Assembly: GCA_031266155.1 (NCBI GenBank)
Contig: JAISBO010000079.1
Span: 1-16,959, forward strand
Reading direction: 5' to 3'
Length of the DNA: 16,959 nt
DNA from: Puniceicoccales bacterium
Lineage (GTDB): Bacteria; Verrucomicrobiota; Verrucomicrobiia; Opitutales; JAIRKQ01
The notes below the pieces were generated by a model, which did not search any database, was not told the origin of the DNA, and was given only the letters and a program-made list of their open reading frames with translations. Of the stretch, positions 1 through 7,458 are shown piece by piece (positions within the stretch are counted from its first letter, which is position 1; each line of letters starts with the position of its first letter). Made by a program: the position numbers and the translations under genes.

Positions 1-1212
1 GATGCCATAGCTTCTACCCTAAAGTCTACCCATAAGACCTATGAACTATTTTCCGTGGCCAAGCTATTTTTGGAAAAGCCGGAACGATTTGCGATGGTGG
101 TAAAGAAAAAGGATACCCAAGAAAATAAATGCCTTTATTTGACCACCGATGATAATTTCATTTTCGACAATGAAAATGCAGCGATTAACCATGCCGTAGA
201 GAATTATGCAGGGAAGTACTTTGACATTGAAGAACTGGAAATTCCCCCGCCAACAGGGAAATTTATCTGTTTGCACAAGTGCGGTATGACGGGGAAGGTT
301 CTGTGTCCGCCGAATTACCATAAATATCAAGAAATTTTATTGGAGCACCACGATAGATTCTTGCCGCGCGTTCCATTTGAGAAGTTCAAGGGAAGGATTG
401 AAAAAATTACGGCCGAGGAAGAAATAGAAAACTGGCGGACCCAATCTTCCAAGGTGCAAATTTTCAAGCCGAAGGGACAAGAAGATTCCGCCGAAAAAAT
501 AGAGCTGAAATCTAGCGGCGAGATAAAAAAATATTTCGTTGAACATTTCAAGGGTCAAGCCATTACCAGCTATGATTCGGTGCGGGTTGCCGGTGAAACA
601 TTTGCCAGGATGCCGAGAAATTTATTAAGCAAATCAATCTTTGTTCTAGTTGGCAGAGAGAAATCTTTTCCACTGAATTTTGCGAATAATTTGCGGGGAC
701 GCCTGGGCCGTTCCGGTTTCGCAATTTACAAAATTGGAAGCAAACCGGGCATCAGTTATGTCTCCGGGATTAGGCGTAAATTTAGGCAGCCCGGGGATAC
801 TTTCACGGATGATATACAGAAAATCATCGCCATCATAGATGCCAATCCCAAAATTTCCATCACATCTCTATGTTTACAATACACGCAGGGATGCGCAGGG
901 AATCTTTCCGATGGTGTCGAAAAAGAGAGCATCCAAGTACCGCAAGCGCCTGCTTCGATACCACAAGAACCTTCCAATGGTATGGAAAGTGCAGCCGTAT
1001 CTCCCCTGAACTCTGCCAAAGAATCTGTGGGACAGGAATTTTTCAAAAATTTACATTGGTTGATCCGCGAAGGATACGTCATAGAGTTTGAAGATGGCGC
1101 ACTGGTTTCCACCGAAATAATCGTACGGAAAGAACAGCCAAGGATACAAGCGGAAGTAGAGTCAAAAGTTGTTGCAGAATCAGCAAGTGAAGACGTTAGG
1201 ACCGAGCCCTAG
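1..1212 (+). CDS. Conserved hypothetical protein of Opitutae type, 5' end outside the window
   Basis: The reading frame is open from base 1 through the GTG at 55 to TAG at 1210-1212. The residues before that GTG (DAIASTLKSTHKTYELFSVA) resemble the family, so the true start is probably upstream of the window and the GTG is not the start. About 403 codons are visible. From memory, a protein family in Opitutae shares the stretch around KLFLEKPERFAMVV and the motif CGMTGKVLCPPNYHKYQ (bases about 274-330). No function is known to me. The N-terminal two thirds look globular and basic. Around bases 900-1020 there is a Pro/Ser/Gln-rich linker, followed by a short conserved block (FFKNLHWLIREGYVIEF) that looks like a winged-helix-like or adaptor tail. 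There is no signal peptide or membrane segment in the visible part. It converges tail to tail with the pseudopilin gene ending at 1229, only 16 bases away, with no room for a normal terminator. Confidence 0.8.
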   Translation, partial: DAIASTLKSTHKTYELFSVAKLFLEKPERFAMVVKKKDTQENKCLYLTTDDNFIFDNENAAINHAVENYAGKYFDIEELEIPPPTGKFICLHKCGMTGKVLCPPNYHKYQEILLEHHDRFLPRVPFEKFKGRIEKITAEEEIENWRTQSSKVQIFKPKGQEDSAEKIELKSSGEIKKYFVEHFKGQAITSYDSVRVAGETFARMPRNLLSKSIFVLVGREKSFPLNFANNLRGRLGRSGFAIYKIGSKPGISYVSGIRRKFRQPGDTFTDDIQKIIAIIDANPKISITSLCLQYTQGCAGNLSDGVEKESIQVPQAPASIPQEPSNGMESAAVSPLNSAKESVGQEFFKNLHWLIREGYVIEFEDGALVSTEIIVRKEQPRIQAEVESKVVAESASEDVRTEP

Positions 1213-1228
1213 AGGTCAGCGGAAAAGC

Positions 1229-1591
1229 TTAGTGAGTGTCTTCATTATACTCGTAAAAGCGGGCCACAATATTTTTGGAAACATGGGGATAACCGCTTAG
1301 GGTGAGCGTCCAAAGTTTGAGATTAGAACCCCCGGGCGCTTCATTACATTCTACCTCAAAATGTTCATTCGGTGCAAACAAACAATGGACTTGCCTATGA
1401 GACCCCAGATCCTTCCTGTGAGTCATACAGTTGTCTATGTCCGCTATTAGGGCAACGGCCGTTTGATCAACCTTCGGCATAGCTGCATGCTCCATAAAAC
1501 ATTTTATTATGGCCAATGTGGCGGTCGTAAAAAGTGCGATCGCACAGAGGACTTCAATCAAAGAAAAAGCTTTTTGGTCTCCGGGTTTCAT
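1229..1591 (-). CDS. GspI-like minor pseudopilin (prepilin-type N-terminus)
   Basis: This 120-residue protein starts with a short basic leader, then FSLIEVLCAIALF and a hydrophobic helix to about residue 28. That is the prepilin N-methylation/cleavage signature with the conserved Glu at mature position 5. Length and order, after GspG- and GspH-like genes, fit the minor pseudopilin GspI, whose family helps build the tip of the type II secretion pseudopilus in the inner membrane. The assignment to I rather than another minor pilin is by position and size only. Unusually, the residue before the cleavage site is Ala (GDQKA|FSLIEV) where prepilin peptidase normally needs Gly. ATG at 1589-1591 lies 5 bases after the previous gene's stop, so translation is probably coupled; a weak AGG lies upstream. 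The gene ends 16 bases from the converging gene. Confidence 0.75.
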   Translation of the reverse strand: MKPGDQKAFSLIEVLCAIALFTTATLAIIKCFMEHAAMPKVDQTAVALIADIDNCMTHRKDLGSHRQVHCLFAPNEHFEVECNEAPGGSNLKLWTLTLSGYPHVSKNIVARFYEYNEDTH

Positions 1592-1596
1592 CTTTT

Positions 1597-2082
1597 TTAC
1601 CTATATACTTGTATTTGTGCATGCATATCGACGGCAATGTAGCATGTCCTGCCATCCAGTGAAAATTCCAATTGGAAGGGGAGAAAAAATTTTTCTTCAA
1701 AAACCACTGGATTTAGTGGTGTCGTTCCAGCGTCAAAGGAACGCTGAGGTAGGGCTGAGCTCTTACAGCTTAGAGGAAAATTTACCAACCTACAATTCGA
1801 AATTCTCGAATCTAACTCTTTGCTGTATTTTTTTCCCCAGTAGTTTTTTGTGACTTCTAGTTTCCCATCCCGCAAAGTAAGCTCAGCTGAAGCACCGGGA
1901 GCCATGGAATGTAGTCTCGCCAGAAATACGGCTTCTGACAGGGCGATTTTTGTCCTGGAAATGACATCATCCTTAGTTTTAAACGGTCTAATGGTAAAGC
2001 ATGCCGTAAAGGCTACCATCAGCATTAGGACAAATATTATCTCTAACATCGTGAATCCTGGCTGTCGTTTGTTTTTCCCCAT
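1597..2082 (-). CDS. GspH-like minor pseudopilin (prepilin-type N-terminus)
   Basis: The 161-residue protein begins MGKNKRQPG|FTMLEIIFVLMLM, a short basic leader, a canonical Gly-Phe cleavage site and Glu at mature position 5. A single hydrophobic helix follows, then a polar domain rich in beta-type segments. Size and order suit the minor pseudopilin GspH, but a general type IV pilin-like protein is possible. I chose the ATG at 2080-2082 because it gives a normal 9-residue leader. An in-frame ATG at 2113-2115 lies inside a perfect inverted repeat and would give a 20-residue leader. The gene follows gspG after a 74-base gap holding that repeat and is 5 bases upstream of the GspI-like gene. Partner genes for a whole secretion system (GspD, E, F, K) are not in the window. 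Confidence 0.8.
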   Translation of the reverse strand: MGKNKRQPGFTMLEIIFVLMLMVAFTACFTIRPFKTKDDVISRTKIALSEAVFLARLHSMAPGASAELTLRDGKLEVTKNYWGKKYSKELDSRISNCRLVNFPLSCKSSALPQRSFDAGTTPLNPVVFEEKFFLPFQLEFSLDGRTCYIAVDMHAQIQVYR

Positions 2083-2101
2083 GGTACTTTTTGATGAATA
2101 A

Positions 2102-2123
2102 AGCACCAAATGCATTTGGTGCT
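2102..2123. repeat. Perfect inverted repeat between gspG and gspH
   Basis: The arms AGCACCAAA and TTTGGTGCT flank the centre TGCA. The 22 bases are a complete palindrome, able to form a 9-bp stem with a 4-base loop in RNA from either strand. The element begins 33 bases downstream of the gspG stop on the minus strand and 20 bases upstream of the chosen gspH start. Only a short, broken U-run (TTTATT) follows on the minus strand, so it is a weak terminator at best. Possible roles are attenuation, an mRNA processing or stability element giving more GspG than GspH/I, or a protein-binding palindrome. Confidence 0.75.
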
Positions 2124-2156
2124 AAATAATTTTCGAATTGATTATTGGCCCAAAGA

Positions 2157-2552
2157 TTAAATATATGGACTGCAATCAACATCAACATTTTGGACGCCTA
2201 GATCCGTGGCTTTGGGACCCGGTTTGATGGTTACTTTTTTAGCAAGGACATCAGGATCAAACGTATAATTTTCCCCGAAAGGATCTTTTAATCCATCTTG
2301 CCCCACCACAAGATTTGTTTCAGTAAAGTCTGTAGCTGCAGGTACTACCCCCTTCAAAGCAACCCTTGCAATAACGGCCGTTTTGATACGCCCTTCCATG
2401 TCTACTTTCGTTTGGTTGACCTTCGCAGCCTGACGTCCGCTCATTGTGCCTCTCGTAAGCATAGCAACTATGCCCGACAGGATTACGAGTACAATCAGTA
2501 TTTCTACCAGTGTGAAACCACTATTTCGTTTTTTTATGTTTAAAATATTCAT
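2157..2552 (-). CDS. gspG: GspG-like major pseudopilin of a type II secretion-like system
   Basis: The 131-residue protein starts MNILNIKKRNSG|FTLVEILIVLVIL, a textbook prepilin leader with Gly before the cleavage site and Glu at mature position 5. A hydrophobic helix (residues 13-33) precedes a small domain containing GLKDPFGENYTF, which matches the DP(W/F)G.PY block of GspG. The family polymerises into the pseudopilus that works the type II secretion machine. The C-terminus (VDVDCSPYI) is short and lacks the longer Asp-rich calcium loop of many GspG proteins, so a related type IV pilin role is possible. I prefer the ATG at 2550-2552, 25 bases after the ispG stop. An upstream TTG at 2591 would overlap ispG and double the leader. 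No Shine-Dalgarno is visible. It is probably transcribed with ispG. Confidence 0.85.
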   Translation of the reverse strand: MNILNIKKRNSGFTLVEILIVLVILSGIVAMLTRGTMSGRQAAKVNQTKVDMEGRIKTAVIARVALKGVVPAATDFTETNLVVGQDGLKDPFGENYTFDPDVLAKKVTIKPGPKATDLGVQNVDVDCSPYI

Positions 2553-2577
2553 AGTAGAAAGACATTGTATGGAACAA

Positions 2578-3741
2578 TTAGGTGCCGTCAAGTTTTAATT
2601 GGCAAATTTTCGTTAAATTTTTACAAATTTCTTTCCTCGAAACATTTTTTAGGATACAATTTCTATTTTGATACAGGGATAGGGTGCCATTTGGACTGCC
2701 AATAATTGCAAAGTCGGCATCCCCCGCCTCCCCCAGTCCATTGACCATACACCCCATCACGGCGATCTTTAAATTCCTAGAGCCCGTTTGTTTTCCCAAA
2801 TGGGATTTAAGCTCTTCCAGAACGGACTGAATGTCGTAGGATGTGCGGCCACAGGATGGGCATGCGATGAATTCTATACCATAGCATCTCGCTCCACACC
2901 CTTGCAAAATGTTCTTTGCGACCTCCATTTCTCTGATGGGATCTTCCGTCAGCGAAACCCGCAGGGTATCCCCAATGCCATCCATCAGAAGACATCCTAT
3001 GCCCATTGCTGATTTTATGCGGGCGTAATCCCCATTGCCAGACTCCGTAACCCCGAGGTGAATGGGGTAATAACTTCCCATTTCATCGAGCTTGGAACAG
3101 GCTAGGCGATTGGCAGCTATCATCTCTTTTACACCACTAGTCTTAAATGACAGAACGATATCTTCAAATTGAACTTCCCGGGCTACTTCCAGGCACTCCC
3201 TAGCACTTTCCCACATGGCCACATCCCCATGGCCAAACTTGTAAACCATACGGGGAGCCAGAGATCCGTGATTAATTCCGATCCGCACGGACTTTTTCAA
3301 ATCTTTCGCCCTCCGGAAAAATTTGCCCAGGGATTTTTGCAGTTTGTCTTTCCCCAGGAGGAATTCATCATCTGAAAACGATTGGGGCCCCAGCAGCTTG
3401 TCGGAAAAATTTCCCGCATTTATGCGAACCTTATCGGCCACTTCCAAGCAGTTCAGGGCGATGGCTGGAGAAAAATGCACATCGGCTACCATGGGGATTG
3501 GAATGTCGTTGGCCCGCAGAATTTTTCTGATTTCGGCAAAAAACTTTACATCCTCCAAATTCGTTACCGCTAGCCGGACAATTTCACAGCCTCCCTCGAA
3601 CAATTCACAGATTTGCCGCACATTACCTTCCACGTTTTTTGTGGGAATGTTCGTCATCGATTGGATGCTAATGTCATTGCTCCCCCCAATGACAACATGG
3701 CCGACGGCCACCTCCTTCGTCTGCCTACGTCTAGCAATCAT
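2578..3741 (-). CDS. ispG: 4-hydroxy-3-methylbut-2-en-1-yl diphosphate synthase (IspG/GcpE)
   Basis: This is the penultimate MEP-pathway enzyme. It converts methylerythritol cyclodiphosphate to HMBPP in the cytosol with a 4Fe-4S cluster. The protein has 387 residues, close to the usual bacterial size. The N-terminal TIM-barrel part begins with IARRRQTKEVAVGHVVIGG and contains SIQSMTN, MVADVHF and RINAGN. The C-terminal cluster domain has Cys294 and Cys297 in CPSCGR and Cys331 in GCMVNGLGE, with the catalytic Glu338. The usual NGPGE is NGLGE here. The GDADFAIIG ending resembles the PVC/cyanobacterial form, but the large middle insert seen in plants and Chlamydia is absent. ATG at 3739-3741 overlaps the rseP stop by 11 bases, so translation is likely coupled. 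No Shine-Dalgarno is visible. Confidence 0.97.
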   Translation of the reverse strand: MIARRRQTKEVAVGHVVIGGSNDISIQSMTNIPTKNVEGNVRQICELFEGGCEIVRLAVTNLEDVKFFAEIRKILRANDIPIPMVADVHFSPAIALNCLEVADKVRINAGNFSDKLLGPQSFSDDEFLLGKDKLQKSLGKFFRRAKDLKKSVRIGINHGSLAPRMVYKFGHGDVAMWESARECLEVAREVQFEDIVLSFKTSGVKEMIAANRLACSKLDEMGSYYPIHLGVTESGNGDYARIKSAMGIGCLLMDGIGDTLRVSLTEDPIREMEVAKNILQGCGARCYGIEFIACPSCGRTSYDIQSVLEELKSHLGKQTGSRNLKIAVMGCMVNGLGEAGDADFAIIGSPNGTLSLYQNRNCILKNVSRKEICKNLTKICQLKLDGT

Positions 3742-5488
3742 GGTGTATAATTAGCCGAGATTCCCTTTGGTTTTCAAAGGCCGCTTGCCTTTCGACCCAC
3801 ATACGCCTGAGGTCGAAAAAGGTAACGTAGGCCAACAGAGCAACCAGTAGGGCAAAAAATACGGCTTGAACCTTTGCCAAAACTTTATTCAAAGATTTCC
3901 ACGTTGTAAACCTTTCCAACAGGGCAATGGTAATTATACCGCCGTCCAACACGGGCAAGGGTAACAAATTTAAAATTGCCAGATTTACGTTGATCAAAAT
4001 AACAAAATACACCAGGGCAAGAACGTTGGCTTTTGCAAGTGCGTGCAGAGTTTTTATCAGGCCGGCTGGCCCCATCAAGTGTTTTGCGGAAACGTTAGAG
4101 TTTTTGCTAAACAAGCTCCCCAGGGTTTTGAAAGTAATGTCCATCGAATCGACGATTTGCTGAATTGCTGTTGGCCTATGTATTATCAACTTGGGCTCAA
4201 ATACTATGCCACACAAATGGTCAAATTGCATATCGGACAAATGAACGTCGGTAATTTTTTCTATGGAAAGTTCTTTCTCTCCAGATTTTGTTAAAATTTT
4301 TAGCGTCGCTTGGTCACTATGCCTTAGGCTATGGCCAATTCTTTCCAAGGAAAAGACTCTCTTTCCCTCTAAAGCAACCAGTTGGTCTCCATTGGCAATA
4401 CCATTTTTCGCTAAAAACTTTTCATTGCTACAAAAAATTTGTACACGAGGAAAGTTTTTCTCTTGACCTTGATTCAATGACACAATGTCTTCATCCGCTG
4501 GGACAAAATCAAGCTTCCAACGTTTTTTCGAAAAAGTTAATCCGCAGAAAGGTTTCCTAACGGCTAATTTTACAACTGGCACATTTACAGTCTGAAAATT
4601 CCCATCGCGCTCAATTCCCATGGCAATGGTCTCATTTTGGGAGGCAATATCGCGCAACGTTTGCGCATGGAACAGAGGAACACCGTTGGCTGACATCAGG
4701 CGATCTCCCTTTTTAAGCTCCAGTTCTTGTGTCTTATCCAAATGCCGCAGGTCCCCAACAATCAATGTTTGTTTGGGATGGAGTCCAATGACCCTAAATG
4801 CGTCATGCTGTTGCTGAGAAGAGGAGACAAGCACGGGATTTACTAACACTTGCAACCTTACACCATCGCGTTCGAGTTCAATGGTTGCCAATGGTTCTTT
4901 GCGGCTGTTTTTTTTATTTCCGAGGGCGATAAGTTGTACAATTTCATCGAATTTTTTTACCCCATGCCCGTCTACGGACAAAATTTTATCCTTCGGAAGA
5001 ATCCCCGCCTTGGATGCCGGAGACTGAACCTGGGATCCATCAGCCATGGTTAATGTCGGTGCAACGTATCCGACGGTGGTGGTCAGTGCCTCTTCCAAGA
5101 CCGGAAGTCCGATGAAATGAATAACCATTGCCAGACCAAACGCCAACAGCATGTTGGCCAGCGGCCCTGCAAATGCGATGCTAACCTTGTCTAAACAGGT
5201 AGCCGGTTTCGCATCATCTGGCAGATCAAATCTTCCTTCGACTTCATGCAAATCAGCCAGCTGTGGGATTGCCACATATCCCCCAAAAGGTAACAGGGAA
5301 ATTACGAATTCCGTTTCTTGCACCCTGAATCCGAATATTTTTGGACCAAAACCAATGGAAAATTTCGGAACCAACAGCCCCCTTCTCTTTGCCAGCACAT
5401 AATGCCCTATTTCGTGGATCAAGATCGACCCTCCAAAAAATATTATTGCCAGTAAAGCCGGTGCCAGACAGATTAGGAATGCCTTCAT
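3731..5488 (-). CDS. rseP: Site-2 intramembrane zinc metalloprotease RseP, long form
   Basis: The RseP/S2P family cleaves anti-sigma factors or signal-peptide remnants inside the inner membrane. Counting from the ATG at 5486-5488, the first membrane helix holds the zinc motif HEIGH at residues 25-29. PFGGYVA follows near 67-73. The second motif NLLPLPVLDG (507-516) provides the third zinc ligand, and a last membrane helix lies near 540-558. Between them are two clear PDZ modules (around SPASKAGILPKDKILSVDG and LELKKGDRLMSANG) and a third PDZ-like segment around FLAKNGIANGDQLVALEGK. The protein is about 585 residues, against roughly 450 in E. coli. A TTG at 5507-5509, directly after the pgpA stop, would add 7 residues. 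Neither start has a convincing ribosome site. It overlaps ispG by 11 bases; genes of the MEP pathway often neighbour rseP. Confidence 0.95.
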   Translation of the reverse strand: MKAFLICLAPALLAIIFFGGSILIHEIGHYVLAKRRGLLVPKFSIGFGPKIFGFRVQETEFVISLLPFGGYVAIPQLADLHEVEGRFDLPDDAKPATCLDKVSIAFAGPLANMLLAFGLAMVIHFIGLPVLEEALTTTVGYVAPTLTMADGSQVQSPASKAGILPKDKILSVDGHGVKKFDEIVQLIALGNKKNSRKEPLATIELERDGVRLQVLVNPVLVSSSQQQHDAFRVIGLHPKQTLIVGDLRHLDKTQELELKKGDRLMSANGVPLFHAQTLRDIASQNETIAMGIERDGNFQTVNVPVVKLAVRKPFCGLTFSKKRWKLDFVPADEDIVSLNQGQEKNFPRVQIFCSNEKFLAKNGIANGDQLVALEGKRVFSLERIGHSLRHSDQATLKILTKSGEKELSIEKITDVHLSDMQFDHLCGIVFEPKLIIHRPTAIQQIVDSMDITFKTLGSLFSKNSNVSAKHLMGPAGLIKTLHALAKANVLALVYFVILINVNLAILNLLPLPVLDGGIITIALLERFTTWKSLNKVLAKVQAVFFALLVALLAYVTFFDLRRMWVERQAAFENQRESRLIIHHDC

Positions 5489-5509
5489 CTTCTTTGAAAC
5501 TGTTGCCAA

Positions 5510-5989
5510 CTACCGAATAGTCAAGCAAATCAAAATCGTGGTAACATTTGTATAGGCTGCAGCAATGACATCATCGACAACGATACCTATCCCCCCCGAA
5601 AGATCCTGTGATTTTTTTATACCTAACGGTTTCAAAATATCAAAAATACGAAAAATCACAAAGCCAAGTACCCAAATTTTCCACATGGCAACTGTCGCCG
5701 GGACGAAATGTTTTATGCCCAGGAAACAGATGGGCATCGCGACGAACTCATCGAGGATGACACGGCTCGGATCTTTTTCTCCGATCGCCTTTTCCGCCAT
5801 GTCGCAAATCACGATGGCCAGCAAAATAATGGTGATGAGCGTAAAGGTCATAGGCAAAACCGGCAAGTGTTGTATGAGAATAATATGAAACAGTAATCCC
5901 ATAAATGACCCAAGCGTCCCCGGCATAATCGGGAATTTCCCAAGGCCAAATAACGTGGCCATATTGACAATAAAATTTTCCAAAATCAT
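5510..5989 (-). CDS. pgpA: Phosphatidylglycerophosphatase A
   Basis: PgpA removes the phosphate from phosphatidylglycerol phosphate at the inner membrane, giving phosphatidylglycerol. The protein is about 159 residues and mostly hydrophobic, with around four membrane segments. Family motifs are clear: GLGKFPIMPGTLGS near the N-terminus, DPSRVILDEFVAMPI (residues about 73-87), FRIFDILKPLGI (about 113-124) and GGIGIVVDDVIAAAY (about 132-146), which carry the conserved acidic residues. I chose the ATG at 5987-5989. A TTG two codons earlier and an ATG at 5960-5962 are alternatives, and none has a visible Shine-Dalgarno. It is the first gene of the pgpA-rseP-ispG-pseudopilin run. A possible extended -10 promoter lies about 40 bases upstream. 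Confidence 0.93.
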   Translation of the reverse strand: MILENFIVNMATLFGLGKFPIMPGTLGSFMGLLFHIILIQHLPVLPMTFTLITIILLAIVICDMAEKAIGEKDPSRVILDEFVAMPICFLGIKHFVPATVAMWKIWVLGFVIFRIFDILKPLGIKKSQDLSGGIGIVVDDVIAAAYTNVTTILICLTIR

Positions 5990-6028
5990 TGACAATAAAA
6001 TGTTTTTTTAGTGAAAAATTGAAAGAAG

Positions 6029-6056
6029 AATATCACACCGCCGAACATAACATCAA
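6029..6056 (-). promoter_or_regulatory. Putative sigma70-type promoter for pgpA-rseP-ispG-gspG
   Basis: On the minus strand TTGATG (plus 6051-6056) is followed after 16 bases by GATATT (plus 6029-6034). The -10 is preceded by TGT, giving an extended -10 arrangement (TGTGATATT). The pgpA start would be about 30 bases downstream of transcription start. The match is by eye only and AT-rich DNA gives chance hits. Confidence 0.4.
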
Positions 6057-6085
6057 AGAATTTTCCGGCCTTATTTCTTTTTGAG

Positions 6086-6110
6086 CACTGATTTTCAAGC
6101 ATATTCAGTG
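6086..6110 (-). terminator. Weak stem-loop after sua5
   Basis: CACTGA and TCAGTG are 6-base complementary arms around a 13-base loop, starting 5 bases after the sua5 stop on the minus strand. No U-run follows (the next bases are CTCAAAAAG), so it is not a standard intrinsic terminator. It could mark the 3' end of the rpsR-sua5 transcript or protect it. Confidence 0.3.
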
Positions 6111-6114
6111 GAGT

Positions 6115-7113
6115 TCATTGTCTAAATTTCGCAGCTGCCCGTGATAGCCTGTCATCGATCGCTATTCCGATTCCTGTCCGCCGAGGCCGTTCGCACAAAA
6201 TGGTATCGTAGTGTGCCGAGTCGAGTCGCTGAAGGGTAGAAAACAGGTTCTTGGCTACTCCGTTTAAATTACCATCGTCGCTGAACCAAGAGATAGCTTC
6301 TGTCGGAAGTTGTAAATTTTTCGCAATGCCATCGAAATTTTCTGGCCTTTGCATAAACACAACGGCCGTTTTCCCAGCGAAATATTGCAAAAGATCCCTG
6401 TTTCCATATTCAAACAGAAGCAGGCGAGTATCGGTGCAATAGTGCTGTTTCAGTTGACCAGGGGCATTCGGATTTTCGGAAACGATCTGAACATCATAGT
6501 CAATAACATCTTCTCCTAAAACTTTGGAAATGGCATCGGCAGTTATCGCTCCTGGCCTTAAAATCTTGGGAACCGTGCTGGTTATGTCCAAAATTGTCGA
6601 TTCCAAGCCAACGGTACATTCACCGCCATCGAGCATTATTTTTACTCTATCACCCAGGGTTGCCTTTACCTGTCCAATGCAAGTTGGACTGACATAGCCA
6701 AATGGATTAGCACTCGGAGCAGCCAAAGGCAGGTCCGAGGCCCGCAGAACTTCTCGGAAAATCGGATGGTCAGGACAACGGATTGCAACCGTGTCGAATC
6801 CAGAGGTTACAATGTCCGGAATGATTGCCTTTTTGGGGAGAATTATGGTGATTGGACCTGGCCAAAATGCCCCGGTAATTTTTTCAACGCGTACTAGATA
6901 TTTTTCCCCATGGCTATACCGTACCAACCAGGAACTATCCAGTACGTGCAAAATTAATGGGTTATTTAATGGACGACCTTTAATGGTAAAAATTTTCCTG
7001 ACCGCTTTTTCGTCGAGTGCATTGGCTGCAAGGCCGTATACAGTTTCCGTGGGCAAAACGACCACTCCTCCCCCCTTCAATTCCCGGGATGCGGCAGCAA
7101 TGTCAGCATTCAT
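6115..7113 (-). CDS. sua5: Threonylcarbamoyl-AMP synthase, long Sua5 form
   Basis: Sua5/YrdC makes threonylcarbamoyl-AMP from threonine, bicarbonate and ATP, the first step of the t6A37 modification of ANN-decoding tRNAs. The 332-residue protein has the whole YrdC domain: PTETVYGL (21-28), KGRPLNNPL (45-53), PSAN (133-136), LESTILD (170-176) and RPGAI (186-190). A C-terminal Sua5 domain of about 120 residues ends with RTGIGIAIDDRLSRAAAKF. The length is that of the two-domain Sua5, not the 190-residue TsaC. ATG at 7111-7113 lies 9 bases after the rpsR stop, so the two are probably one transcript. Upstream bases (AGAGCATTCTA) give only a poor ribosome site. Both products serve translation. Confidence 0.95.
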   Translation of the reverse strand: MNADIAAASRELKGGGVVVLPTETVYGLAANALDEKAVRKIFTIKGRPLNNPLILHVLDSSWLVRYSHGEKYLVRVEKITGAFWPGPITIILPKKAIIPDIVTSGFDTVAIRCPDHPIFREVLRASDLPLAAPSANPFGYVSPTCIGQVKATLGDRVKIMLDGGECTVGLESTILDITSTVPKILRPGAITADAISKVLGEDVIDYDVQIVSENPNAPGQLKQHYCTDTRLLLFEYGNRDLLQYFAGKTAVVFMQRPENFDGIAKNLQLPTEAISWFSDDGNLNGVAKNLFSTLQRLDSAHYDTILCERPRRTGIGIAIDDRLSRAAAKFRQ

Positions 7114-7122
7114 TAGAATGCT

Positions 7123-7329
<207 letters not shown>

Positions 7330-7385
7330 TGGCCGGAAATCAATGGGAAAGTACGGCACTTTGCAAGACAAAAATTTAAAAACGT

Positions 7386-7414
7386 GATATAATTAGGTGC
7401 GAAAATGATTTCAA
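7386..7414 (-). promoter_or_regulatory. Putative promoter for rpsR-sua5
   Basis: On the minus strand TTGAAA (plus 7409-7414) and TATATC (plus 7386-7391) are separated by exactly 17 bases. That gives 5 of 6 and 4 of 6 matches to the sigma70 boxes. The -35 box sits inside a small dyad, TGATTT-CA-AAATCA at 7406-7419, which could be an operator. If the ATG at 7327 is the start, the 5' leader is about 50 bases. Confidence 0.45.
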
Positions 7415-7458
7415 AATCAAAAACTAGTAGAATAATATTGCCTAAAAAATATAGAGGC

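Noticed and set aside
2553..2591. TTG start for gspG at 2591
   Set aside because: It would overlap ispG and give an unusually long prepilin leader; the ATG at 2552 gives a normal 12-residue leader.
3323..3754. 143-codon plus-strand frame opposite ispG/rseP
   Set aside because: It is antisense to strongly conserved ispG, and its composition follows from the opposite strand.
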